A stretch of 64,000 nt of DNA, taken from NCBI GenBank assembly GCA_000149265.1, contig CH002357.1, forward strand, positions 437,829-501,828, given 5' to 3'. The position numbers were made by a program, and so were the translations under genes. The stretch is from Ciona savignyi. Its lineage: Eukaryota > Chordata > Ascidiacea > Phlebobranchia > Cionidae. Below are positions 54,801 to 64,000 of this stretch, piece by piece. Under the pieces are notes generated by a model. It did no database searches and had not been told where the DNA came from. It worked only from the letters and a program-made list of their open reading frames with translations. Numbering within the stretch: position 1 is the stretch's first letter; each line of letters begins with the position of its first letter.

Positions 54801-56231
54801 GTTAGAACACATCTAAAAAAGCACTAAATTATTAAATTTGGCTATAATTAGACGTGGCCGCTAAATCAACCAAAAAAATTTTTATAAAAATTAAAAAAAT
54901 AATAAATTGTTTATAAAACAAATTTACAATAAGCCTTGAAGAAAAGTGTGCATTTAATATCTTTCATGCCTTAAATTAAAATCATTTTTATTAGACTGGC
55001 CAATTTTATTGTCGCCTCCATTTCAGGTGGCTCCTGTCGACAGCGCAGGGCAAATGGCAGAATGGGGTAAACTCTGGGGGAAGCAGAAATGACCTCAGAA
55101 AATATCAAACCAATCCACAATATTTCCTCGAATTTTTCCAGCCAGGTAGGATTGAGCAAAAGTTAAACTCACAAAATTATTAAAAAAATGGTTGTTTGAC
55201 ACATTTGAAGTTTTTTTGCCACCCTGCAACCATAGCCTTGCTTGTTGTTTTACTAGAGGTAAAAATGCACAGTCTTGATAATATATGCCCGTTTTTAAGG
55301 TTTGATTATTAGTTTCAAGTTTTAACCTTTATATCATTTTAAGGTAAAGTTTTGTTTAATTCGTATCTAGGGATGCAATTGACAGAGCCAGGTGTGCTAA
55401 GGTTGCAAATATTAACCCTTATCTTATCAATAACTACGTCCATATCTGTAATACAATAGCTCGAACAGTTTCTGCAATAAACAATATAGCCACTCTTTAC
55501 CAGCATCGTGTTATAGCAAATGTTTATAATACAATAAATTATGTTTTATTAGATGTCTTCCACCCCGGTGAAGATCTTCCTGAAGAGGAAGGAAAATGCT
55601 CGGTTGTCCTGGGATTGATGCAGGAATACAGGAGACAGGGAAGGGCAGACGGAATGAAAAATCTTTATCTTTGCCTCAATGTTTTTAGGGTGAGAAAAGT
55701 GTTTTTTAAGCAATTTCTTGCGATTGCCCAATTGCTCAGATTTTCCCGAAATATAAATAAAGAAATCCAAAATTCAGTGTTTTCTAAACCTAATCGTAGA
55801 TAATTAAACGGCAACTTTGATCCTTTAATCCCATTTAAAACTCCATACTCAGTTTTAATATATGTAATTATATTAAAATTGTAGAAAAGTAAGCCTATTC
55901 TCAGATATGATCTGGTATGATTACATACACCGAATTGAAGATGCTTTCATGGTATAATCATTACTTTACGATTTTATCTCCATTTGTTTACATTGCATCA
56001 TCGCAGGTGAGCTCAAAACCGAGCGGCAAACTAGATTACCGCTTCTTCAGTCGGAATAGAGAAGTCGTGACCACTGGGTCCTACATCAATCGACGTGAGG
56101 TAAACGTCACCGCTGAGCTGGATCCGGGAAAATACGTCATCGTACCTTCCACCTTCTACGGCGACGAAGACGGCGATTTCTTGATCCGCATTTTTACAGA
56201 AACGGAAGTGAACCTAGAAGAGTTGCGATAG
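51862..56231 (+). CDS. calpain cysteine protease, no penta-EF-hand
   Basis: Calcium-dependent cysteine protease of 544 aa. Eleven exons: 51862-52020, 52606-52764, 52885-53016, 53185-53378, 53846-53977, 54051-54165, 54238-54326, 54424-54597, 55027-55145, 55553-55689, 56007-56231, all in phase. The catalytic triad is intact: Cys132 in [13 protein letters not shown], His288 in SAHAYSAL, Asn312 in KLRNPWGG. The protease core (about 85-360) is followed by one calpain-type beta-sandwich (C2-like) domain with [20 protein letters not shown] and [20 protein letters not shown]; translation stops there, so there is no penta-EF-hand domain. The N-terminus is [18 protein letters not shown]: Gly2 plus Ser6 fits the N-myristoylation consensus. 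The following 80 residues are acidic and disordered. A SINE lies in intron 4 and an AT-rich repeat in intron 8. Which calpain subfamily this is cannot be fixed by eye. Confidence 0.93.
53455..53745 (+). mobile_element. SINE copy B with tRNA-like head
   Basis: Starts with a tRNA-like head: TTGGTCTGACGGTTAAGTGC resembles an A box, and GGTTGCATGTGCGAAAC a degenerate B box. The body and the tail (GGGGATAAACATGAATATCC, then TCCT-rich) match copy A at 16697-16895. Inserted in intron 4 of the calpain gene, ending about 100 bp before exon 5. Confidence 0.78.
54705..54950 (+). repeat. AT-rich interspersed repeat, copy 1
   Basis: Starts with an AGTTTAGTTT-type motif and contains GATGAAAACAT-like, TCGTTAGAACA, TAAATTATTAAA, TTAGACGTGGCCGCTA and TTGTTTATAAAA blocks. 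The same series recurs in the same order at 56905-57250. Located in intron 8 of the calpain gene. Confidence 0.75.
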
Positions 56232-56904
56232 AGACCTTGAATATTACAGGAATACGCGGGAAAAAGCAATGCTAAATTCTCGCGTTGATGTACAGTTGGT
56301 TGAGCACCATTTTTTGTTCGTTTACATGAACGAGTTTTAACGAGATTATTTTAAAAGTTGTTTTTAGTTTCAGCTTTTATGTGTTTAACCTGAGTATACT
56401 TTCCGAATATACGAATCATTGAAGTTTTAGCCTGCTACTTTTGTTACGCTAATTTATACGCAATTATTTTAAGTGCATATAACACAAATACAACATGACC
56501 TATTTATACCTTATACCTTAAACGGTCCTTGTGTGTTATACAATTTTGTTAACGTGGTGTCATAATTGTATTATCGCTATGTCATTTTTTTGCATTAGTA
56601 TTGCAAATAAACAGTAAATTATACAATTAATAGTGGAATGTGTGGATTAGTTGGACTTAAAACGATACGAAGATCCTTCCATTCTGAAGGAAACTTTTTT
56701 TGAATTTTAGAAATCCTCAGATAACTTTCTTGACTTATCGACAGCTTGTGTTTACCAAATTGTCTTTAAAGGATTGTCGATATTAGTGTAACCGGCACCT
56801 ATATAACATATAAATATTTTTTGATCTCTTATATATTATAGTGTTGAGATCATATGTATAAGTTGAAAGCGTGATCGCAACCGCTACGGACATATTTTAA
56901 CTGA

Positions 56905-57250
56905 TTTAGTTTAGTTTAGTTAATTTTTTGTTTACACGATGAAAACATAAATCAGGACTATTAAAAAAAAATTGGAAAACGGGAAAAAACGACAGTCGTT
57001 AGAACATGTCTAAAAACAAGCAATAAATTATTAAAATTCGGTAAAATTAGACGTGGCCGCTACACCCCAATAAAAAATAAATAAATAAATTAAAAAAATA
57101 ATTAATTGTTTATAAAATAAAAATNNNNNNNNNNNNNNNNNNNNNNNNNNNNNNNNNNNNNNNNNNNNNNNNNNNNNNNNNNNNNNNNNNNNNNNNNNNN
57201 NNNNNNNNNNNNNNNNNNNNNNNNCTAAGCCTCCAAGAAAAGTGTGCGGT
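56905..57250 (+). repeat. AT-rich interspersed repeat, copy 2 (interrupted by gap)
   Basis: Same block order as copy 1 at 54705-54950: TTTAGTTTAGTTAA, ATGAAAACATAA, TCGTTAGAACATGTC, TTAGACGTGGCCGCTA, ATTGTTTATAAAATAA, then after the gap AAGCCTCCAAGAAAAGTGTG (copy 1 has AAGCCTTGAAGAAAAGTGTG). Confidence 0.75.
57125..57224. other. assembly gap of 100 N
   Basis: Exactly 100 unknown bases inside repeat copy 2. The size is a conventional placeholder, so the real length is unknown. Alignment with copy 1, where the flanking blocks nearly touch, suggests that little or nothing may be missing. Confidence 0.98.
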
Positions 57251-57684
57251 AAAGAGACCCGTGAAAAGGGGGGGGTCATCATCCACAGTGGAAAAACAAA
57301 AACCCCAAAAATGAAATTCCACTAAAAAGTTTCAAGTGCAATACTTACCAAGGCATTTAAAAGTATATTAAGTAAAAAGAAAATAAATAAATAAAGAAAA
57401 TCATCATTTTATTGTAAAAATTTTATTTTGAAAACCTATTATTCTCCATTTACAAAAAGGCTCTGTCACTCGAAATCCTGACATACATTTTGAAATTATT
57501 TATGATCGGTAAACTTAACTCAAAGCCTTTCAAAGTTTTGCTTTTGTTCTGATACACGTTCGGATCTTTTTCACGTCAAAAACGTTAGGAAATACACAAT
57601 TAAAATTGTGTTTGTTTTTGTAAGTTCTGCTCTATTATCATAAAACTGCACAGCTAGCCAAGAATATCGGTTTAAACTATAAGC

Positions 57685-57700
57685 ACATGCTGCTTCCAAC
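57685..57700 (-). repeat. dispersed repeat core, copy 3
   Basis: ACATGCTGCTTCCAAC on the + strand is the reverse complement of the GTTGGAAGCAGCATGT core found at 11351 and 47120. Confidence 0.45.
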
Positions 57701-58150
57701 AAAGCCCACTTTGGAAAATCACCATCTTTGTTACTCAGCAAAACAACATAACAATCTCCGCCCGCAAATAATGGTCAATTTTATTGGTTTATTTCTATTC
57801 CAAATTAAGTCACAACCGACACCGAAATTTCGCATATAGTTTCGATCCGATATTCTTTTGGCTAAAAAGCGACTTTTTAACGATTAAAATCGACGCTTAA
57901 GCTTGGCTGTCGGACATCAAGATCTAGGATTCATATCCATAGAATATCCTCACTAGCTTCATAAAGGCATTGATTAGACTTCTTATAGACATAAATTACG
58001 ACGAGTATTCATTTGCCTATAGCGTATGAAATATTAAAAAAATCGCAGCACTAAAACAGAATGTTACCCTGTACTGATTAAATTATACCACCGGTAGTGT
58101 GCAAGTATGGATTCAAGTTGTTATATGAAACAAATCTGTAGTTTTGTAGC

Positions 58151-58210
58151 TAGGTGGAGATCGAACCAATAGCCTGTCAAGCCACAATCGCTCCAGTAAC
58201 CACTAAGCAA
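58151..58210 (-). repeat. tRNA-like SINE remnant
   Basis: On the minus strand, TTAGTGGTTACTGG (58193-58206 region) resembles an A box and GGTTCGATCTC (58157-58167) a B box, about 26 bases apart, as in a tRNA or tRNA-derived SINE head. No complete cloverleaf with a paired acceptor stem could be drawn. Confidence 0.45.
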
Positions 58211-58344
58211 AACGGGACATAACCAATGCCTGAAAAAAAAAGGTTTTTCCAAATGGTAATTTTAAAAGCACAAATATGTATGTTTGTAGTTTTTTCAACT
58301 CCCCTGATGAAGTCCTTTACGCATATTGACAGATTTTGTATATT

Positions 58345-58352
58345 TGACGTCA
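58345..58352. promoter_or_regulatory. CRE palindrome TGACGTCA
   Basis: Second perfect CRE in the window, 20 bp upstream of the ATG of a possible small gene at 58372. Position fits a core-promoter-proximal CREB/ATF site or 5' UTR. Confidence 0.45.
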
Positions 58353-58371
58353 TTAATTTAGTAACGGTTCA

Positions 58372-59120
58372 ATGAGCAAAGCCCAACCCACGACAAACGT
58401 TGATGAAAGCAATGCAAGTTATTGCCAGGAAGTAAGTTTTTTGTGTTTTATACCAAAATAAAATGGTGTTACTTGTTTCTTTAAAAACTTAAAACTGATA
58501 TACTGTTTACATGTCTAACCACGGCTATACCAGGTTTTTTTATAACAGCAATAACATGCGGTACAGTATAGCCTCTATGGGTTAAAGAGAGGTATAGATT
58601 TAGCATTTATTAAGCAGTAGTTTTAACAGGATTCGTTACTAGGTTATGTCATTTTCAAATACATTAGTTAATGTTGACATGTCATATGCATTATGTTTAA
58701 GAGAGATAAAGAAGTTTGGTAACAGTCTAACGGAAAGCCAATATCAACACCTCAATTTTACCAAAGTTGCCGTTTGTCCTCTAAAAACATACATTTTTTA
58801 GTAGCTCAGTAGGCTATCTTAATTTTAGATTACTTTCTCCATTGACCCAAGTAATTTTTGTAATGCAAATATTATATGACTTTGTTCTAGTACCAAAAAA
58901 TAGTAGGCCTATAGCTTTTAAACAGTTTTAGTAAATGTGTTTTCTTAGCTGTAATTATAATAATGAATGTCATATTTAGTTCGCATAGTTGTTTTACGAT
59001 GTATATCCTGATTCCTGTTTATGTAAATTCATATTTTATATAGATTTGTAGAAATGTGGAAGGATAGTGAAGAATCAAGTGGAAAGAAAAACAGTACCAA
59101 AAGACAGCCCTAACAATTAA
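58372..59120 (+). CDS. possible small two-exon protein, unrecognised
   Basis: Exon 58372-58431 starts with ATG, encodes MSKAQPTTNVDESNASYCQE and ends in a consensus GTAAGT donor in phase 0. An acceptor at 59050-59051 (TTTGTAG) opens 59052-59120, which continues in phase for 22 codons (KCGRIVKNQVERKTVPKDSP, then NN) to TAA, giving a 42-aa product. A competing acceptor at 59042-59043 would give an early stop after 7 codons, and exon 1 could also splice to exons outside the window. No family recognised. The CRE just upstream supports a real 5' end. Confidence 0.3.
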
Positions 59121-62100
59121 GTGAATTGTTAACTATCCACAAATTATAAAGTATCTTATTACGCTGGGTTAGTGACAAATACTTTGTGCACCAGCACTGA
59201 TTATCGCCTTATTTATTTGTGTTTTTGGTAAAAGAACTAACAGATAAATGAGTCTTTACCTAGCACCCATTATATGTTTAAAGTTTCTATTTTATTTTCT
59301 CTCTTTAAAAAATGATTGTCTAAAATAAATTGTCAAAACTCACAGAAGTTACAATGACATTAACTATTTTTCAATTTGTGATTTAAGTAGATTCTTATGT
59401 GTTGCGCAGTTTTGAGAGAGGATTAGTAAGTTTGTTTGTCCTTATTTAGGTCTTAATCTTCTAACATGTTTGTTGTTGTGTTTGTGGATTATATGGTGAC
59501 ATTTTTGCATTAGATCCTTTTCATGTGCTGTATATCAACATAAACCATGATAGTTTAATATGATCTAGAACTGAGATTTAACAACATCTTCTCAATCACT
59601 TAGTTAATGCTAAATTTTTAATGCTCTAGAATCACAATTACTCTATGAAAAGAATAATGGTAAAATTTGACAGGCCTTTGTAAGTTTAGTGTGTTCATTG
59701 ATTGTTTGTATATCTTTATATTTAAACTTGTTCATATATACCTTTTTAAAGGAAGTTTGTTATTTGGCAATGCTTTTTATTTATGTTTCTAATAGAACTG
59801 GTATTAATGCTTTAATTGTAGTCTTCTGTAATGAAACTTGTTTTGGTGTAGGATTTTTTTATCACGGGTTTGTAACAAATAGTTGCGCAACTTTAAAAGT
59901 ACTAGTTGATCACTTGAACAACCTAAAGTGTTGTATATTTATATCTGCAATGTCAATGAGATCATGATTGGCTTCTTAGGTAATATTGAAGATAAAGTTC
60001 GGAGGAAAAGTTTTTAACATCCAAAAATGACAAGGTATATGGACAATGTACGTTCTGTATTAATATAAGGTTTGCTGCCGAATGAGCTGAGAATATTTAA
60101 TTGTTACATTTTTAGTAAATTTTTGGAAATAGCACGGTAACATAAACAAGTTATACAGCTTATTGTTTATCTTGAGTTAAACCTCTTCTATCAACCAAAA
60201 CACCAGAAGGGCAAGTTTCCCTCTTTATATAGGATACTCCTGTTTATCCGCAAGTGTAAAAAAGCAGTTTTTCTTTAAAAAAATGCTAAAAATGAGCTAC
60301 ATTAAAAAAAGATTAAATATAATTAGCTATCAGAAAAAGTTTAAGGCTATTTTGTAATTTATATGATTTTCTAATCAACGACCAAAGTTGTGATTTTAAA
60401 CATAATTTGTAATATACAAGATATATGAAGTGTATATTTAAGTTAACTTGACAGGGAATTTTAATATCTATTATCAGAAAAATGGCAGATTGCCTTTTAC
60501 AATTTTACACATTTGTGTAAAACTCAGCTTATCATATATGATTTCACAATTTGATGCACTTTTAATTTATTAATTAAAGCTGAAAAGAACAGTGCCAATA
60601 CATTTTATTTATGTAAATGATGTGATCTTTTTTGATAAGCTTTGTTTTATACACACCAGGAGGAAAAAATAAGTAAAACAGAGTTTTTCTCCCTAATATT
60701 ATGTTTCATATTTGGTGTCTCATATGCAGGAAATTGGTGGTCTTGTGTGACTTTACCCGATAAAAAAAGTTTACTTTTAAACAAAATAAGCTGCCACTGT
60801 GCAAAAATGACAACATGAAATTGTACAAAATCATGTTAAAAATTCTTTACATTATTTTTATAAAGCTAGGATAATTCGCAAAGGACATGGGTTTTTGGTG
60901 TATCACTTGCATGGTAGCCATGCTGTGTTAACTAGAATAACGTTATTACCAGTGAGGTCGTTTCATTTGACTTTTTCCATACAATAAACAGGGCCCGTTA
61001 GTCAAACCTAGCATTTTCAACGGAACCCCAAAGTCCATTGTTCTATGGACGGTTGATAAGAAATGACCGGTTTCGAGTACCAGCGGCTGGCACCGCGGAT
61101 GGACGCCAGCGCGTGTACATAATCTGTAACACGACCGCGAAAACAACGATTGGCACGTTTAACTGCCCTGAGGTATTTAACACCTCTCGGAAGGTTTACG
61201 ACGCCCCGTGCGCGCTTCTTTCCGTAAAAAGTCGTCGTCTTTACCACCTGCCCAAAGAATGTAGTGTAGGCTTGCCTGCTATCTAATCTACATGTATGCG
61301 CAGTGTAAACATAAGTAAAAACTGCCAGTCGCCGTAGTACGTGCCTACACTGCTGTGGGTTCAACGACCCCTATTTATAACGAGTAAATATACTATGTGT
61401 GTACCTGGACTTCAGACTAAGTTGTAACGAGATCTAGTTTCCCGACAGTTGAGTTGACTATTAATATATCAGAGATACTGGAATTTTCTGCCTGTTGTGT
61501 GGTGACTACAAACATGAACTATTGGCACTTTGGCAGTATAGGCCTAAATCTCTCCGCGATATTGATTTTTTGCTGATTGGCTAAATGATGTAGATACATA
61601 GCGGCAATGACACCCGCTTTAACGGCGATTTTAAAGTTGCGGTTATAAATTTTCCTTTATGTAGGCCCCATGTCGGCAAGTTATGTGCATTACCGGATTG
61701 GAGAAGAGCTTTATTTTATAACAAGATCGCTAAAGGTTAGACATGGCGTGTACTTAGCACCGCGGTGATAGAATGTTTTTTCACCTTTTCCTGCATATTA
61801 AACCGAGATAGCGAACCAAAGGTAACTGGTCATCTGTGGAAGTTTACCGCTGTGATGTAATCTCCTTCTCCAGCTAGGTTCCCACAAACCTGTCACAGTG
61901 GGAGAGTACCCAACAATGGCAACACGACATAAAAAGTACTTTTCACCTCTTGTAAACTGCTGCAGGACGACAGACGGCACCGACTTGAAAGAATTAAAAT
62001 TGCTTTTGTTTATGTATCTCACAATAAGGTATTTTCTTTCACTTTTCAAACAAATAAAGGTTGCAATTAGATGATTGTTAATGAACAACCAACCATTTGT

Positions 62101-64000
62101 TTATAACTTTATTTCTATTCACGCGGATCCATATCTGTGTATGACGTCTTTTTATAACGAATGTTGCAACACAATGTGTTTGGAAATCAATGTTTTTGGC
62201 ATTACACCAACTTGCTCATTTACATCTTACGACATTTCTGTTATTTCTTCAGAGTTCACAGGTCAAATGCGCATATCGTAAAGTGACTTTTATTAATTGT
62301 GAAGGTTACTGATAGATGACTCATTATAGGAAAATAATTACGTGCGTGCTTCGACACACTTTGGCACCATGCCAGCGCGTATTTAAGTTCCTAACTTTCA
62401 TCTGTTGCAATAAAGTTAAACTGAACAACGAAACTTACTTCAATAAGTATATGCCACCGTCGGGTCGATATGTTTTGATTCAACTGCATAGCAAGATGAT
62501 TTTCACTGAAATATTTATTATGTTAATGGTAAAAGACAAATACATAAATTCCAATAAAATTGAATACTACCCTGCCCGTCGCTAGACATGTGCGGAGGAA
62601 TCCAAAAGCGCTGGCGAGATCTTGCTTATTGCATTGCATCAGTGTGCGTCGAGGGGCAAGGAAAGGCGAGTGTTTGCGTAATTGATTCTAAAAATACTCA
62701 CACATATTTATCGATAACCGTCAGCCGCTGTCTCTTTGCTTTAAATACGTTTAGGTAAGAGTGTGGTGTAATCGTTGGCACGGACCAAAGTAAAATCATC
62801 TGGAGAATGCCGTGATGCTAAATAAAGTATGCATTTGCATGCCTCACATACGTACTGTCATACCGGTATTAATTAAGACGCTACTCGTTAATTGACGTCT
62901 AATTCATATTTGTATACGGAGAAGAATGTGCGCCGTTGTTATGTAGCCAACCCATCGGGTTTTATTGTTCATTATAGCGCTGCTAACGTTTTATTGTCCA
63001 CGGTGTTCAAGTTGTACAATATTTAGGCCGCTTGGTTGTAGTTCCTTCCTATGTCGTGACTCACAACTTCGTAAGTACCGAATTGTTACTGACACGCTAA
63101 AACAGTGGCCCTAATTCCAACTACGTTCGTGTTTTCATCATCAGATGTTATGTAGAATTTTATAGCACGCTAATACAATAATTTAAATAATGATACACAC
63201 AAGTGTTTTGCTATATTTGCTGGTTTTTATTGGTTAATTAATGTTCTTTATCCAGTAAGCATTTTAAGCATAACAGACATGAGGCCTTTTGTATTCATCA
63301 GCAGTTAAATTCTCTCGCTTCGAAAATTGTTTGCGCATCGTTACCAAAAGCCTCTCTTGTATTAGTCACTTCTTTGTGTCATCTTTTGTACACGAAGTTC
63401 GTATCACTTTATGTTTGAATAGCAAGTGAGATTGTTCTTGTGGAAAGTTATATGTTACATATTAATCAGGAGTAAACGCCGGTCAGAAACATTTCGAACT
63501 GTTGCAATGCTTGTTTGTATTGTTTACCTGCAATGTGTGATACAGCTTGTCAGATGCCAGAAAGTAGGTTGTGTTTGTTGATTGGACTTTATCAGATGTT
63601 CATTAAGTAAACAAGTACCAGAGACAGTAAACATAGGTGTAACTTCTTAATGAATTGGCTGCAATCACTCTAATCAGATTGACTTATTAGGAAGTTGCTG
63701 AATTGCAACTGTGTTATTTATTAAAACTATTATTATATACCAGTTACACATATCTATATTTCAATAATTTCTCTAGTTACAAAGAGTACTATGACCACTA
63801 GAACAATATAACATGAAGTAATTTAAAAGCATTGCATGTTATAAAATTTAATAGTCGCATGCTGGCAGTCATACATAGGTTACATTCAATCATTGGTGGG
63901 CTGTATAATAGTGCTACTGGTATGTTTTTTTATTAATAACTAGGTAAATAAGTCATCACTTTTTTGTGTCATGACATACTGCTGTAAATCATTTCACCAC
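59121..64000. other. AT-rich gene-poor end of the window
   Basis: 59121-60950 is very AT-rich and could be a long 3' UTR or intron. 61010-61290 is locally GC- and CpG-rich with overlapping open frames on both strands (minus 61017-61364, plus 61038-61286), none with a known motif. The rest shows no exon chain. Nothing further could be supported. Confidence 0.45.

Larger units (their letters stand above)
56232..58371. other. 3' flank of calpain, repeats and assembly gap
   Basis: No coding sequence supported. AATAAA at about 56606 is a candidate poly(A) signal for the calpain gene. Contains repeat copy 2, the N gap and a tRNA-like element listed separately. Confidence 0.5.

Noticed and set aside
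58151-58210. true tRNA gene on the minus strand
   Set aside because: A- and B-box-like motifs are present, but no acceptor-stem pairing or anticodon arm of correct geometry could be drawn; SINE remnant preferred.
59689-59967. 92-codon hydrophobic frame
   Set aside because: Starts at TTG, lies in very AT-rich DNA where Phe/Leu/Ile-rich frames arise by chance, and has no splice context.
61017-61364. 115-codon minus strand frame, basic
   Set aside because: Overlaps an equally open + strand frame in a CpG-rich patch; no motif and no clear ATG or exon context.

Overview
The window looks like AT-rich nuclear DNA of a small invertebrate chordate, most likely an ascidian of the Ciona type (inference). 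The reasons are many short exons with canonical GT-AG introns of tens to hundreds of bases, about one gene per 6-8 kb, and chordate-type genes (Prrx homeobox, Rab12, sepiapterin reductase, a FAM187-type Ig/TM protein, an SLC10A2-type transporter) in compact form. There is no bacterial, organellar or viral signature. All gene models below were built by hand from splice sites and reading-frame phase; most close perfectly in phase.

Left third (1-24 kb): the tail of an unidentified + strand gene; a FAM187-like two-Ig membrane protein (+, 7 exons) with a hAT-type MITE in its last intron; a Prrx-type paired-class homeobox gene (-, 7 exons); Rab12 (-, 7 exons, C-terminal CC); sepiapterin reductase (+, 2 exons); and a serine-rich disordered protein (-, at least 6 exons) with a perfect CRE palindrome upstream.

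Middle (24-38 kb): about 9 kb with no supportable gene, then a divergent seven-transmembrane receptor-like gene (-) whose 3' end I could not close.

Right third (38-56 kb) is gene-dense: SLC10A bile-acid-type sodium symporter (+, 9 exons), EF-hand rhomboid protease (+, 9 exons), BTB-BACK-kelch protein (-, 12 exons, tail to tail with the rhomboid) and a calpain with an N-myristoylation-type N-terminus and no C-terminal EF-hands (+, 11 exons, divergent from the kelch gene).

56-64 kb is AT-rich and nearly gene-free apart from a possible small two-exon gene under a second CRE palindrome. Interspersed repeats include a SINE family (two copies), tRNA-like SINE remnants, a hAT MITE, a 250-bp-scale AT-rich repeat present twice around the end of the calpain gene (one copy holds a 100-N assembly gap), and several short dispersed repeats. 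The genes act in unrelated pathways; nothing suggests a cluster of co-functioning genes or an operon.
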